Source: RUG572 sp051884915 (GTDB taxonomy: Bacteria > Verrucomicrobiota > Kiritimatiellia > RFP12 > UBA1067). Taken from it: DNA of 64,000 nucleotides. A model generated the notes under the pieces. That model worked only from the letters and a program-made list of their open reading frames with translations. It made no database searches and was not told the origin of the DNA. This document shows positions 51,791-59,852 of this stretch, piece by piece (the stretch's first letter is position 1; every line of letters starts with the position of its first letter). The translations under genes were made by a program, and so were the position numbers. The stretch lies in the NCBI GenBank assembly GCA_051884915.1, contig JBJEWF010000028.1, positions 14,599-78,598 of the forward strand, read 5' to 3'.

Positions 51791-52540
51791 TCAGTTCGAC
51801 TCGCCGCGGACTTTCCCCAGGAACTCGGCCAGCCGGCCCTCGTGGGGGCGGCCGAAGATCTCCTCCGGCGCGCCCTCGGCGGTGATCCGGCCGCCGTCGA
51901 GAAACAGGACGCGCGTGGCGACGTCGCGCGCGAAGCGCATTTCATGCGTCACCACCACCATCGTCATGCCCCGCTTCGCCAGATCCTTCATCACGTCGAG
52001 CACTTCGCCCACCATTTCGGGGTCCAGCGCCGACGTCGGCTCGTCGAACAGCATCACCTGCGGCTCCATCGCCAGCGAGCGGACAATGGCGACGCGCTGC
52101 TTCTGCCCGCAGGAGAGCTGCTGCGGATAGGCCCTCGCCTTGTCGACGAGGCCGACCCGCGCCAGTAGCTCCATCGCCTTCTTTTCCGCCGCCTCCCTCG
52201 TCCGGCCCCGCACCAGCCGCTGCGCCAGCGTGATGTTGTCGAGAATCGTCAGATGCGGAAACAGGTTGAAGTGCTGGAACACCATGCCCATCTCGCTGCG
52301 GACCTTGTTCTTCGTCCGCTCGTCCGCCGCGACGATGTCGATTCCGTTGAAGACGATGGAACCTTCGGTCGGCTCCTCAAGCAGGTTCATGCAGCGCAGA
52401 AAGGTCGACTTTCCCCCGCCCGACGGACCGATCATGACGACGACCTCGCCCTCGCGGATGTCGGTCGTCAGCCCCTTCAGAACCTCCAGTTTCCCGAAGG
52501 TCTTTCGCAAGTTCGCGATTCTCAGCAGCGTTTCGGCCAT
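51791..52540 (-). CDS. Polar amino-acid ABC transporter ATPase
   Basis: 249 residues, GlnQ/HisP type. Walker A GPSGGGKST (about 38-46), Q-loop VFQHFNLFPH, signature LSCGQKQR (Cys replaces the normal Gly of LSGGQ), Walker B VMLFDEPTSALDPE and H-loop THEM. It is the only ATPase for two permease and binding-protein sets in this cluster. The gene follows the small lipoprotein by 10 bases and precedes nhaC. Confidence 0.94.
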   Translation of the reverse strand: MAETLLRIANLRKTFGKLEVLKGLTTDIREGEVVVMIGPSGGGKSTFLRCMNLLEEPTEGSIVFNGIDIVAADERTKNKVRSEMGMVFQHFNLFPHLTILDNITLAQRLVRGRTREAAEKKAMELLARVGLVDKARAYPQQLSCGQKQRVAIVRSLAMEPQVMLFDEPTSALDPEMVGEVLDVMKDLAKRGMTMVVVTHEMRFARDVATRVLFLDGGRITAEGAPEEIFGRPHEGRLAEFLGKVRGESN

Positions 52541-52550
52541 ACCATCACGA

Positions 52551-52895
52551 TCATTTGTTGAAAGTCACGGGGACTCCGGTCACGCTGATCGTCTTCCGGG
52601 AAAAGAAAATCACATTGACATTGTGCTCCTCGATGGACATTGAGACAAGGGCGTCGGCTTTCTGCGATTTCGCCATGGCATCGCGGAAGGCACGCGTTTG
52701 CTGCAGTCCGGTCGACCCGCCGATGCCGAAGACCCAGATCTGATCGCTCGTACCCGTCACTTCGGAACCGGCGACCGTATAGCCGCTCGGCGGAATGGGC
52801 GCGGACGACGCCAGGAACCGAATGGGGCCTGACACGCATCCGGTCAAGGCAACCGCCAACATGCCAATCGCCGCAACGCTCATGATCTTCTTCAT
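52551..52895 (-). CDS. Small lipoprotein, function unknown
   Basis: 114 residues. MKKIMSVAAIGMLAVALTGC is a clear lipoprotein signal with lipobox LTGC. The mature part has GYTVAGSEVTG, IWVFGIGG and a C-terminal pair of strands (VNVIFFSRKTISVTG), like small secreted proteins of TRL-like type, but I do not recognise the family with confidence. Base composition is less GC-rich than its neighbours. It sits between the first permease (69 bases) and the ATPase in the ABC operon, which may hint at an accessory role or an inserted gene. Confidence 0.8.
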   Translation of the reverse strand: MKKIMSVAAIGMLAVALTGCVSGPIRFLASSAPIPPSGYTVAGSEVTGTSDQIWVFGIGGSTGLQQTRAFRDAMAKSQKADALVSMSIEEHNVNVIFFSRKTISVTGVPVTFNK

Positions 52896-52964
52896 TGTCA
52901 ACTTCTCACTTGAGTTCTGACGGCTGTTGAAGGCCAGCCGAATCGCCTGTATGCCCAAAACACT

Positions 52965-53672
52965 TCACGAATCGTTGTGGACCGGATCCGCCCCGGTGTT
53001 CCGCAAATGGCGCTCCAGCTTGCCCAACAGCCAGGTGAACGTCATCACCAGCGCCAGGTAGACGGCCGCCACGGTCAGATACGGCGTGTAGACCGAATAG
53101 GTCTGCGACCGGATGATGTCGCCGCCCTTGGCCAGGTCGCGCAGCGCGATGTAGCCCACAATCGACGTGTCCTTCATCAGCACGATGAACTCGTTGCCCA
53201 GCGCCGGCAGGACGTTGCGGATCGCCTGCGGCAGCACGACGCGGAACATCGTCTGCCAATACCCCAGCCCCAGCGCGCGGCCGGCTTCCATCTGCCCGGC
53301 GTCGATCGACATGATGCCCGCGCGCATGATTTCGGCCTGGTAGGCGCCCGAATTGACACCGAAGGCCAGAATCGCCACCGTCACCTTGTCCAGCGACTTG
53401 AGGATGATGAAATAGCAGATCAGGAGCTGGACGACCATCGGCGTGCCGCGGATGATCGTCAGATAGACCCGGCAGAGAAAATCCAGGACCGGGAAACGGC
53501 CGTATTTGTCGTGCGTCGAACGGACGACCGCCACGAGAAAGCCGATGGCCAGCCCCAGCACGATTGCGGCGAGCGCGACTTCCAGCGTCACGCCAAGACC
53601 GTCCCACAGGTATCTCCAGCGGGCGTTCTTGACAAAACAGAGCGAAAAATCGTCTACCAGGGACTGCAGCAT
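52965..53672 (-). CDS. Polar amino-acid ABC transporter permease (first copy)
   Basis: 235 residues, five membrane helices. EAA loop GQMEAGRALGLGYWQTMFRV (about 125-144). It shares the family with the permease at 48541 but is clearly a separate gene (low overall identity, longer N-terminus). It follows the first binding protein by 41 bases. Confidence 0.92.
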   Translation of the reverse strand: MLQSLVDDFSLCFVKNARWRYLWDGLGVTLEVALAAIVLGLAIGFLVAVVRSTHDKYGRFPVLDFLCRVYLTIIRGTPMVVQLLICYFIILKSLDKVTVAILAFGVNSGAYQAEIMRAGIMSIDAGQMEAGRALGLGYWQTMFRVVLPQAIRNVLPALGNEFIVLMKDTSIVGYIALRDLAKGGDIIRSQTYSVYTPYLTVAAVYLALVMTFTWLLGKLERHLRNTGADPVHNDS

Positions 53673-53713
53673 CCGGACCGTTTCCTACCTTCCAGCCTCT
53701 CCGGCGCCCCGCT

Positions 53714-54460
53714 TCACTTGTCCTTCAGCCTGTCGGCCTCGTCCGTATACTGCTTCGTCCAGGCGGCCAGCTTGCCGTTCGCCTTCAGTTCGGCGATTGT
53801 CTCGTCAATCGCCTTCAGCAGGTCCGGCCGGCCCTTGCGGATGGCCACGGCGTACTCTTCCGTCGTGATGAAATCGGAAATCGCCAGATCGGCCTCGCCC
53901 TTCACGCAGTTCCGGGCCGGTTCGATGTCCGCGAGCACCGCGTCCACGCGCCCCGCCTTCAGCGCCGCCACCGCCGCCGCCGGCGAATCGAAGCGCTCGG
54001 GCTGCTGCTTGAGCACGTCCACGACGTAGTTTTCGGACGTCGTGCCGCCCTGCACGCCCACCTTCTTGCCCTTGGCGTCCGTCCCCTTCGCGTAGGGGGA
54101 CGCCTTCTTGAAGACGAACACGATGCCCGTCTTGACGTACGGAATCGAGAAATCGACGTTCTTCTTGCGGTCCTCCGTCACCGTGATGCCCGCCGCCGCG
54201 AGATCGGCCTTGCCCGAAATGACCGCCGGAATCACGGAATCGAAGTTGACCGACTCGACCGAGAACGTGCGTCCCAGCCGCTGGGCGACGGCGCGGCAGA
54301 TCTCGACGTCGAGGCCCACGATCTCCTGCCCGCGCAGGAATTCATAGGGCGGGAACGTCGCCTCCGTGACCATCTTGAGCGAATCGTCCTTGGAATCCGT
54401 GCATCCCGCCAGAAAACCGGCGACGAGCAGGGCGGCAACAAACTTTCTTGTGCATTTCAT
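53714..54460 (-). CDS. Periplasmic amino-acid-binding lipoprotein (first copy)
   Basis: 248 residues. Signal with lipobox LAGC (17-20) at MKCTRKFVAALLVAGFLAGC. SBP family 3: TEATFPPYEFL, GLDVEICRAVAQRLG, and DLAAAGITVTEDRKKNVDFS, in which TxxR (the Thr and Arg that bind amino-acid carboxylates) is visible. AAGGAGGAG precedes the ATG at 54460, and a promoter overlaps the end of mrp, so this begins the uptake operon. Confidence 0.93.
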   Translation of the reverse strand: MKCTRKFVAALLVAGFLAGCTDSKDDSLKMVTEATFPPYEFLRGQEIVGLDVEICRAVAQRLGRTFSVESVNFDSVIPAVISGKADLAAAGITVTEDRKKNVDFSIPYVKTGIVFVFKKASPYAKGTDAKGKKVGVQGGTTSENYVVDVLKQQPERFDSPAAAVAALKAGRVDAVLADIEPARNCVKGEADLAISDFITTEEYAVAIRKGRPDLLKAIDETIAELKANGKLAAWTKQYTDEADRLKDK

Positions 54461-54489
54461 TGGCAACACTCCTCCTTCAGTTGGGCTGT

Positions 54490-54518
54490 ATGATACCACA
54501 ATCTGGTCATTCTGTCAC
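54490..54518 (-). promoter_or_regulatory. Promoter of the amino-acid uptake operon
   Basis: GTGACA (54518-54513), 17-base spacer, TATCAT (54495-54490) with TGG extension. The -35 overlaps the last codons of mrp. Confidence 0.65.
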
Positions 54519-55355
54519 TTCGCCGCGCGACAGCACGGCATCGGCCACGGCCGCGAGTCCGGGCACGTCGAGCGACTCGATCCGCCCCGCGTCGACCGCC
54601 GCCGCGAAGGCGGGGTCGATCGGCAGACGGGCCGCCACCGCGATGCCGTGCCTCTTCGCCAGTTCCTCGACGCGGCTCCGGCCGAAGATCTCGTGCCGTT
54701 TCCCGCAATCGGGGCACTGGAAATAGCTCATGTTCTCGACGAGCGCCGCGACCTTCTTGTCCAGCATGCCCGCCATGCGCACGCTCTTTTCGACGATCAT
54801 GCCGACCAGTTCCTGCGGCGAACACGCCACCACCACCGAATCGACGGGCAGCGACTGGAAGACCGTCAGCGGGACGTCGCCCGTGCCCGGCGGCATGTCG
54901 ACGAACATGACGTCGACGTCGCCCCAGCAGACGTCCGTCCAGAACTGCTTCACCGCGCCCGCGATGACGGGGCCGCGCCACACGACGGGATCCTCCGGAT
55001 GCTCGACCAGCAGATTCAGCGACATCACCTTCACGCCGCCCGCCGAGGCCGGCGCGAGAATGCCGCGCTCGTCCTGGCACGTGCCGCCCGCCATGCCGAA
55101 AGCCCTGGGGATGGACGGCCCCGTGATGTCGGCGTCGAGAACGGCCGCCTTCAGCCCGCGCCGCGCGGCGAGGACCGCCAGCATCGCCGTGACGAAACTC
55201 TTGCCCACGCCGCCTTTGCCGCTGGCCACGGCCACGACCTTCCCGACCGACGAGAACGCGTTCAGCGGAGCCGAGAAATCGGGCTTCGCCTGGCCCTGAC
55301 GGGAACTGCAGTCCTTGCCGCAGCTGGAACAATCATGTGTACATTCTTCGCTCAT
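54507..55355 (-). CDS. mrp: Mrp/NBP35-type iron-sulfur cluster carrier ATPase
   Basis: 282 residues. The N-terminus MSEECTHDCSSCGKDC holds a cysteine cluster like that of NBP35-type proteins. Deviant Walker A GKGGVGKS (about 70-77), DADITGPSIPRAFG, and DMPPGTGDVPLT are the Mrp hallmarks; a CPDC pair near residue 213 probably bridges a cluster between two subunits. It loads Fe-S apoproteins, which are plentiful here (hydrogenase, SdhB, IspH, DUF362). Starts 19 bases after tex. Confidence 0.93.
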   Translation of the reverse strand: MSEECTHDCSSCGKDCSSRQGQAKPDFSAPLNAFSSVGKVVAVASGKGGVGKSFVTAMLAVLAARRGLKAAVLDADITGPSIPRAFGMAGGTCQDERGILAPASAGGVKVMSLNLLVEHPEDPVVWRGPVIAGAVKQFWTDVCWGDVDVMFVDMPPGTGDVPLTVFQSLPVDSVVVACSPQELVGMIVEKSVRMAGMLDKKVAALVENMSYFQCPDCGKRHEIFGRSRVEELAKRHGIAVAARLPIDPAFAAAVDAGRIESLDVPGLAAVADAVLSRGEVTE

Positions 55356-55374
55356 GCCTTTTTTCCCCCGGATG

Positions 55375-57573
55375 TTACAGATTGGCGAACGGATTGATGC
55401 TGAACCCGCTCGAAAAGCCGCGGCCGCCACGGTCGCCGCCCGCGCGGCGCGGACCGCCCGTGCCGCGCGGACGCGGCGGCGGACCCTTGCGGGCCGTCAG
55501 CGAGATGCGGTTGCGCGCCGTGTCCACTTCCAGCACCCTGACCTTGATCCTGTCGCCCGCCTTCACGACTTCCGCCGGATCGCGGACGAACCGGTCGGAC
55601 AGCTGCGAGACGTGGACAAGGCCGTCCTGGTGGACGCCGACGTCGACAAACGCGCCGAAGGCCGTCACGTTCGTCACCACGCCCTCCAGCTCCATGCCGG
55701 CCTGCAGATCGCCAATCGTCGTCACGTCGTCGCGGAAAGCCGGCTTCTCGAAGACCGCGCGCGGGTCGCGGCCCGGCTTCTTCAGTTCGGCGACGATGTC
55801 CTTCAGCGTCGGCTCGCCCACGTCGTCGGTGATGTACTTGCGGACGTCGATCCTGTCGGCCAACGCCGGATTGCCCACGAGGTCGCCGACCTTCACGCCG
55901 AGATCCGCCGCCATCGCCTCCACGAGCGCGTAGCGCTCCGGATGGACGGCGGAGGCGTCCAGCGGATTGGCGGCGCCGCGAATCCGCAGGAAGCCGGCGG
56001 ACTGCTCGAACGCCTTCGGCCCCAGGCCGCCCACCTTCTTCAGGTCGGCACGGCTCCTGAACGCGCCGTTCGCGTTGCGCCACGCGACAATCCGCCGGGC
56101 CAGCGACGCGCCGATGCCGGACACGCGGGTCAGGAGCGGCGCCGACGCCGTGTTCAATTCCACGCCGACCTTGTTCACGCAGCTGACGACGACCTCGTCC
56201 AGTTTGGCCCCGAGCAGCGGCTGGTGGACGTCGTGCTGGTACTGGCCCACGCCAATCGCCTTCGGGTCGATCTTCACGAGTTCGGCGAGCGGATCCTGCA
56301 GCCGGCGGCCAATCGAGATGGCGCCGCGGACCGTCAGGTCGAGTTCGGGGAATTCCTCGCGCGCCACCTCGCTGGCGGAATAGACGGACGCGCCCGACTC
56401 GGAGACGGACACGACCATGACGTCCGTCGCGCCCAGCAGCTTCAGCACGTCGCGGACGAAGGCTTCCGTCTCGCGGCCGGCCGTGCCGTTGCCCACGGCA
56501 ATCGCCTCCGGCTTGAACGTCGCGACGAGATTGGCGAGCGTCTCCTGGGCTTCGGCCTTGCGCTGCATCGGGTAGATGACCGTATTGGCCAGGAACTTGC
56601 CGGTGGCGTCCAGCATCGCCACCTTGCAGCCCGTGCGGATGCCCGGGTCGATGGCCAGCACGCGCTTCTCGCCCAGCGGCGCGGCGAGGAGCAGATGGCG
56701 CAGATTCTCCGCGAAAACCTCCACGGCGCTCCGGTCGGCCGCCAGCTTCTTTTCCACGCTCACGTCGATTTCGCAGCTCGGCGCCAGCAGACGCCTGTAG
56801 GCGTCCTGCGCGGCCAGGGCCATCTGCGGATCGCCGTGCGCGTCCGCGATGTCCAGCATCCGCGCCACGAGCGGCGCGGAATCGACCACCAGGCGGACCC
56901 ACAGCACGCCCTCCTTCTGCCCGCGGCGGATGGCCAGGAAGCGGTGGGAGGGGATCTCGGAGATGGGTTCCTCGAAATCGTAGTACTGCTCGAACTTCGT
57001 CGGCCCGGCCGGCTTCGGCGTCACGACTTCGCTCCTGACCATCGCCTTGCGGGCGAAGGCGTCGCGGACGAGTCCGCGGATCTCCGCCGTGTCGGCGAGG
57101 CGCTCGGCGATGATGTCGCGCGCGCCCTGCAGCTCCTCGTCCGACGCGTCGGCATAGGGCTGGTGGTTCCAGATCCTGTCGGCCAGGGGCTCAAGCCCCT
57201 TCTCGCGGGCGATCATCGCGCGCGTGCGGCGTTTGGGCTTGTAGGGCTGGTAGAGGTCCTCCAGGGCGTTCTTCTGCATGCAGGACTCGATTTTCCTGCG
57301 CAGTTCGTCCGTGAGCTTGCCCTGTTCGCCAATCGACTTGAGAATCGTCGCGCGGCGTTCCTCCAGTTCCGCGTAGTAGGCGAGGCGTTCCTGGATGTTC
57401 GAGATCTGGACTTCGTCGAGGTTGCCATGGGCCTCTTTGCGGTAGCGGGCGATGAAGGGAATCGTGTTGCCTTCGCCCAGCAGTTTCGCCACGGCGGCGA
57501 TCTGGCGGGCCGCGATGCCCAGTTCGGCGGAAAGGCGCGGCAGCGCCTGGACGGTCGTTTCTTCGGAAATCAT
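55375..57573 (-). CDS. tex: Tex-family transcription accessory / RNA-binding protein
   Basis: 732 residues. The helical N-terminal domain has NTIPFIARYRKEAHGNLDEV; the YqgF-like RNase H fold has AIDPGIRTGCKVAMLD (about 318-333); a helix-hairpin-helix region has SGIGASLARRIV and GGLGPKAFEQSAGFLRI; the C-terminal S1 domain (about 645-710) has GMELEGVVTNVTAFGAFVDV. The end is Gly/Arg-rich (RGTGGPRRAGGDRGGRG), a likely RNA-contact tail. Tex binds RNA and associates with transcription. It follows the SGNH hydrolase by 39 bases. Confidence 0.94.
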   Translation of the reverse strand: MISEETTVQALPRLSAELGIAARQIAAVAKLLGEGNTIPFIARYRKEAHGNLDEVQISNIQERLAYYAELEERRATILKSIGEQGKLTDELRRKIESCMQKNALEDLYQPYKPKRRTRAMIAREKGLEPLADRIWNHQPYADASDEELQGARDIIAERLADTAEIRGLVRDAFARKAMVRSEVVTPKPAGPTKFEQYYDFEEPISEIPSHRFLAIRRGQKEGVLWVRLVVDSAPLVARMLDIADAHGDPQMALAAQDAYRRLLAPSCEIDVSVEKKLAADRSAVEVFAENLRHLLLAAPLGEKRVLAIDPGIRTGCKVAMLDATGKFLANTVIYPMQRKAEAQETLANLVATFKPEAIAVGNGTAGRETEAFVRDVLKLLGATDVMVVSVSESGASVYSASEVAREEFPELDLTVRGAISIGRRLQDPLAELVKIDPKAIGVGQYQHDVHQPLLGAKLDEVVVSCVNKVGVELNTASAPLLTRVSGIGASLARRIVAWRNANGAFRSRADLKKVGGLGPKAFEQSAGFLRIRGAANPLDASAVHPERYALVEAMAADLGVKVGDLVGNPALADRIDVRKYITDDVGEPTLKDIVAELKKPGRDPRAVFEKPAFRDDVTTIGDLQAGMELEGVVTNVTAFGAFVDVGVHQDGLVHVSQLSDRFVRDPAEVVKAGDRIKVRVLEVDTARNRISLTARKGPPPRPRGTGGPRRAGGDRGGRGFSSGFSINPFANL

Positions 57574-57612
57574 CGGGAGAGCGGTTTGTGCGGGTGGGAG
57601 AGCCGGGACGGA

Positions 57613-58941
57613 CTACTGGACCAGATCGCCGATCAGCATGATCTTGGCCGGCCAGAATTTCGTCCCCTGGTATTTCGGTTCCGCCAGCTCCTTTTCCGGA
57701 TCCTTCAGGCGGAAAGCGACGCTCTGGCGCGAAGGCTGCCGGGCGTCAATTGCGATCTCGACTTCATGGACGCCGTCGTCGCCGCTGAAAACGCCCAGCG
57801 TGGCGATGCGGTGATAGGTGCAGTAGCTGTCGAAGCGCGGCGCCGGGTTCGGGCGCTTCTTGCCGTCGACCGCGATCCATACCTGTCCGCCGTCGGGTCC
57901 CAGCAGGTCGTAGATCTGGCAGTAGGTCCCCTTGAACTTGAATTTCAGCGTGTCGCCCGGCTCGTGCGCGTACCACATCGTCCCCATCCGGCCGGAGAAG
58001 GCCCGGGCTTTCGCGTCCTGGTCCGGCAGCTTCGTCCAGGACCCGGAGAGCATCTCGGGACGGATCTCGACCATCTTCGCCCGCTCCATGTTGTCCGCGA
58101 CAAAGGGGCGCGCCAGTTTCGCCGCGTGGTCCGCGGGGCGGGAATCCCGCATCTGCGTGAAGCCGTTGACGACGGATTTCAGATAGAACTCGTGGCCGGG
58201 AAGCGCAGGGTGCACGCCGTCTTTCGCGAAAAGGACCTTGCCCTCTTGCGCCAGCGCGGCGGCGATGGCCTGGTCGCGCTGCGGCGTTTCCACGGGCACG
58301 GCGGTCGCCTTCTCCGCATCCTTCAGGTTCATGACCAGACGGCCGGCGGCGACTTCCGCCGCCACGCGCGGACCAAAGCCGATCGACGGGATGCCGTAGT
58401 GGTCGGCCAGCTGTTCCATCGCGCTGGCGGCGCGCGGGCACAGGCCCCTCCCGTAATCGCCCATCATCGACGCCGTAATCGTGTAGACGAACACGATGTC
58501 CGTCGTCGGGTCCTTCTGCCACGTCTGGCGGACGATGCCCTCCATCGAACGCCAGATGGCTTCGGGCGCCGCGCCGGCGTCGTTCGTCGCGAACTCGACA
58601 AAGAGCAGATCGGGATTGTGGCGCAGCACGTCAAACCCCAGGCGGAACACGCCGAGATTGGAGCCCGTGCCGCCAATCGCGGCGTGGATCTCCTTGAACG
58701 TGGCCTCGGGATAGGTCTTCCGCAGCCAGTCCGTCGTCAGGTTCCGCCAACCCGTCATGGCGGTAATCGACCCGCCCAGGTAGGCGACGGAAATCGCCCC
58801 CTTCGCGCGGATCTTCTCCATCAGGTGGCCCACGCCCGCGCGCGCGCGCACTTCCTCGGCTTTCACGGGGCCGTTGTACGTCGGCGCCCCCCGGCCGGCA
58901 AGGGTCGCGGCCAGCCCCAGAACCATCAGCAGTTTCTTCAT
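57613..58941 (-). CDS. Secreted SGNH/GDSL-type hydrolase
   Basis: 442 residues. Signal peptide MKKLLMVLGLAATLA. Block I is GGSITAM (Ser about 58), block II/III GGTGSN and FATNDA, and block V DGVHP with the catalytic Asp and His (about 259-262). After about residue 290 a beta domain follows (MWYAHEPGDTLKFKFKG...IYDLLGPDGG). Esterase action on acetylated glycans is the common role and fits other secreted enzymes in the window. GGAGGAAG precedes the ATG. In a housekeeping run (nfo upstream, tex downstream), so it is an outlier there. Confidence 0.85.
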   Translation of the reverse strand: MKKLLMVLGLAATLAGRGAPTYNGPVKAEEVRARAGVGHLMEKIRAKGAISVAYLGGSITAMTGWRNLTTDWLRKTYPEATFKEIHAAIGGTGSNLGVFRLGFDVLRHNPDLLFVEFATNDAGAAPEAIWRSMEGIVRQTWQKDPTTDIVFVYTITASMMGDYGRGLCPRAASAMEQLADHYGIPSIGFGPRVAAEVAAGRLVMNLKDAEKATAVPVETPQRDQAIAAALAQEGKVLFAKDGVHPALPGHEFYLKSVVNGFTQMRDSRPADHAAKLARPFVADNMERAKMVEIRPEMLSGSWTKLPDQDAKARAFSGRMGTMWYAHEPGDTLKFKFKGTYCQIYDLLGPDGGQVWIAVDGKKRPNPAPRFDSYCTYHRIATLGVFSGDDGVHEVEIAIDARQPSRQSVAFRLKDPEKELAEPKYQGTKFWPAKIMLIGDLVQ

Positions 58942-58973
58942 TGTCGCTTCCTCCACATGGATGGGCAGATCGT

Positions 58974-59822
58974 CTACGCGCGCAGCGATTTCAGCAGCGC
59001 GATTTCGGAACGGTAGCCGTCGAGATCGTTGGGCGTTTCCAGATAAAACGGCAGATCGCGGAGCTTGCCGTGGTTGATGACGCGGGCCAGGGCCTCCTGC
59101 CCGATTTTCCCCTTCCCGATGCAGGCATGGCGGTCCTTGTGCGCGCCGCAGCCGTTCATCGAATCGTTCAGGTGGATGGCCTTCAGCCGGCCGAGGCCGA
59201 CAATCCCGTCGAAAGCCGCCACGACGCCGTCCAGATCCCCGGCGACATCGTACCCGCCGTCCCAGATGTGGCACGTGTCCAGGCAGACGCCGAGGACGTC
59301 CGTGCGCCCCAGCGCGGACTCCGTCTTTGCGATGATGGCCTGGATCTCCTCGAAGTTCCGCCCGAGTTCGGAACCCTTTCCGGCCATCGTCTCCAGCAGA
59401 ACGGTCGTCGCGAAGCGCCCCTGCGACAGGATGCGGACCAGCATGGCGGAAACCAGTTCGACGCCCCTGTCCGCCCCCTGCGCGACATGGGAGCCCGGAT
59501 GGAAGTTGTACAGCGCGCCCGGCGTCAGTTCCAGGCGCTTCAGATCGTCCGCCATCGTCTGCTCGGCAAACTCGCGCACGCGCGGCTCCGCCCCCGCCGC
59601 GTTCAGCGTGTAGGGCGCGTGCGCGAGGATGGGGCCGATGCCCTTTTCCGCGGCGAAGGCCCGGAAGGCGGCCACGTCCTGCCCGTCGATCGGCTTGGCC
59701 GCGCCGCCGCGCGGATTGCGCGTGAAGAACTGGAAGACGTTCGCGCCGATGGAATCGGCCGTCTGGCCCATGGCCAGATAGCCGCCCGCGCTGCTGAGAT
59801 GGCATCCGATTTTGAAGTTCAT
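58974..59822 (-). CDS. nfo: Deoxyribonuclease IV (AP endonuclease)
   Basis: 282 residues, normal length. Metal and active-site landmarks: GCHLSSAGG (His8), NFHPGSH, LLETMAGKGSELG, LDTCHIWDGGYD and HLNDSMNGCGAHKDRHACIGKG. It nicks DNA at abasic sites with three zinc ions. ATG at 59822; 30 bases after trkH and 32 before the SGNH gene. Confidence 0.97.
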   Translation of the reverse strand: MNFKIGCHLSSAGGYLAMGQTADSIGANVFQFFTRNPRGGAAKPIDGQDVAAFRAFAAEKGIGPILAHAPYTLNAAGAEPRVREFAEQTMADDLKRLELTPGALYNFHPGSHVAQGADRGVELVSAMLVRILSQGRFATTVLLETMAGKGSELGRNFEEIQAIIAKTESALGRTDVLGVCLDTCHIWDGGYDVAGDLDGVVAAFDGIVGLGRLKAIHLNDSMNGCGAHKDRHACIGKGKIGQEALARVINHGKLRDLPFYLETPNDLDGYRSEIALLKSLRA

Positions 59823-59852
59823 GTTCGCCCGGAAGTTGAAGGTGGAGAGAGG

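Noticed and set aside
49208..54460. Two complete independent ABC importers
   Set aside because: Only one ATPase gene is present; I found no second Walker A/B gene in the cluster.
55315..59016. 1233-codon plus-strand frame opposite tex and the SGNH hydrolase
   Set aside because: It spans two genuine minus-strand genes and their spacer, and its product resembles no protein; a shadow of high third-position GC.
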